A stretch of 6,903 nt of DNA from assembly GCA_030639665.1 (NCBI GenBank), contig DAOWCC010000132.1:1-6903 (forward strand). The letters are read 5' to 3'. Source of the stretch: Elusimicrobiota bacterium (GTDB lineage: Bacteria > Elusimicrobiota > Elusimicrobia > Elusimicrobiales > UBA9959). Below the pieces are notes generated by a model that worked only from the letters and a program-made list of their open reading frames with translations, did not search any database and had not been told where the DNA came from. Below are positions 5,899-6,903 of the stretch, piece after piece; within the stretch, counting starts at the first letter, position 1, and the number at the start of each line of letters is the position of its first letter. A program made the position numbers and the translations under genes.

Positions 5899-6903
5899 AT
5901 GAATGAAAGCTTTGTTATATTTCACCTTGACGACGGCAAAGAACTGCGCGGCGGACAGAGACAAACATTGCATTTGGCCCGGGAATTGAATAATCTGGGC
6001 CATAAGAATTTTATTGTCTGCCGTAAACATTCCCCTCTTGAAAAAGCCTCTATTGAAAATAAATTGGAAATTGTAAATTTGCCATATATTTTTGAATGGG
6101 ATATACTCTCCGCCTTAATTCTGAAGAAGAAAATTAAAAACATCTTAGCTCAAGATGATAAATCCGGCTCCATTGGGACAAATGACCCGCTTAATAAACC
6201 AAAGGATCTGGATAAATCAAAAACCGCGATACTGCATTCCCACACTTCGCATACCGCCGCTTTATCCTATTTGGTTTCTCGGTTCCTAAAAGTCATAAGA
6301 ATAGTTCACAGGCGAGTTGATTTTAAAGTTGCGCCCGGAATATCCGCGCGCCTGAAATATTCAAAAGCCCATAAAGTTATAGCCTTATCAAGCGCGATTA
6401 AAAAAATTCTTATATCGGGAAATATAGCTGAGAATAAAATAAGCATAATCGCAAGTTCAAGAAATATTCATGATGTGCCGTGGAATGAAAACAATTTTAA
6501 TGACTACAGAGAAAAATCAAAAAAAGAAATCTCTGAAAAGTTTGCCATACCAAAAAATTCTTTTTGGATAGGCTCATTAATCGCCCTTGTTCCCCATAAA
6601 GACCCTGAAAACTTTCTTAAATCCGCCAAACTGGTCTTGGAAAAATTTCCCGAAACTCATTTCATATTGGCCGGCAGAGGCGAACTTTCAGCCAAACTCG
6701 ACAATCTTGCCCGTAAATTAAATATTGAAAATAATTTCCATATTATCGGCTATCAAAGCAATTCGCATCAAGTTTTGTCGGCTCTTGATTTATTCGTTCT
6801 CTCTTCCCGCCAGGAAGGACTCGGCAGTGTTTTATTGGAAGCAATGAACGCCAAACTGCCAATTGCGGCCACTAATGCAGGCGGCATAAAGGATATAATA
6901 GAA
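5899..6903 (+). CDS. GT-B fold glycosyltransferase, GT4-like (C-terminus beyond window)
   Basis: The plus strand is open for 335 codons from ATG 5899 to the window edge. The N-terminus reads ELRGGQRQTLHLARELNNLG (15-34), the GGxxxxxxxLAxxLxxxGH signature of GT4-type enzymes. HSHTSHTAALS (113-123) closes the N-terminal Rossmann domain. The C-terminal domain starts near WIGSLIALVPHKDPENFLKS (223-242) and contains FILAGRGE (255-262) and the donor-binding EGLGSVLLE (306-314), an E-x7-E motif. Such enzymes transfer a sugar from a nucleotide sugar to a lipid or growing glycan at the cytoplasmic membrane face; donor and acceptor cannot be told. Residues about 84-109 are a polar insertion before the HSHTSH motif. 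The start has TAAGG 5 nt upstream and an in-frame stop at 5884-5886. It is divergent from rnf and likely belongs to a separate cell-envelope operon. Confidence 0.9.
   Translation, partial: MNESFVIFHLDDGKELRGGQRQTLHLARELNNLGHKNFIVCRKHSPLEKASIENKLEIVNLPYIFEWDILSALILKKKIKNILAQDDKSGSIGTNDPLNKPKDLDKSKTAILHSHTSHTAALSYLVSRFLKVIRIVHRRVDFKVAPGISARLKYSKAHKVIALSSAIKKILISGNIAENKISIIASSRNIHDVPWNENNFNDYREKSKKEISEKFAIPKNSFWIGSLIALVPHKDPENFLKSAKLVLEKFPETHFILAGRGELSAKLDNLARKLNIENNFHIIGYQSNSHQVLSALDLFVLSSRQEGLGSVLLEAMNAKLPIAATNAGGIKDIIE

Noticed and set aside
5922..6143. A 73-codon minus-strand reading frame
   Set aside because: It is antisense to the glycosyltransferase, which has GT4 motifs and a ribosome binding site.

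Overview
The window carries an almost complete rnf operon on the minus strand, rnfB-rnfC-rnfD-rnfG-rnfE-rnfA-apbE (read from about 5800 down to 1). It encodes the membrane-bound, ion-pumping ferredoxin:NAD+ oxidoreductase plus the FMN transferase that flavinylates it. A glycosyltransferase gene is divergent on the plus strand (5899 onward) and runs off the right edge. apbE runs off the left edge. There is no RNA gene, CRISPR array, insertion sequence or other clear mobile element in view.

Organism (inference): an anaerobic, AT-rich bacterium, probably Gram-negative-type because ApbE starts with a lipoprotein signal. Good Shine-Dalgarno sequences and a sigma70-type promoter argue against Bacteroidota, which share the BCDGEA gene order. 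The overall look would fit Elusimicrobiota or a neighbouring phylum, but this cannot be settled from the window.

Layout: 5796-5898 is the divergent promoter region, with a well-matched TTGAAA-17-TACAAT promoter for rnfB. RnfB (electron entry from ferredoxin) and RnfC (NADH/FMN, two 4Fe-4S clusters) are soluble or peripheral. RnfD, RnfE and RnfA are membrane subunits and RnfG is a membrane-anchored flavoprotein. rnfG/rnfE and rnfE/rnfA overlap by ATGA, so translation is probably coupled. The terminal apbE supplies the enzyme that attaches FMN covalently to RnfG and RnfD.

Two things stand out. First, rnfD contains an in-frame UAG (2723-2721) in the middle of a conserved segment; reading continues in the same frame with a normal RnfD C-terminus to a TGA at 2474-2472. 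This is a nonsense mutation, a sequence error or a recoding event. Second, the whole 85-nt gap between rnfD and rnfG folds into a compact three-way junction: a 15-position closing helix with one mismatch hides the rnfG Shine-Dalgarno and first start-codon base, and two perfect 7-bp hairpins abut it. A ribosome ending at the true rnfD stop would open it, so rnfG translation may depend on ribosomes that have passed the UAG. The rnfB-rnfC gap shows a weaker structure with a GC-rich core.
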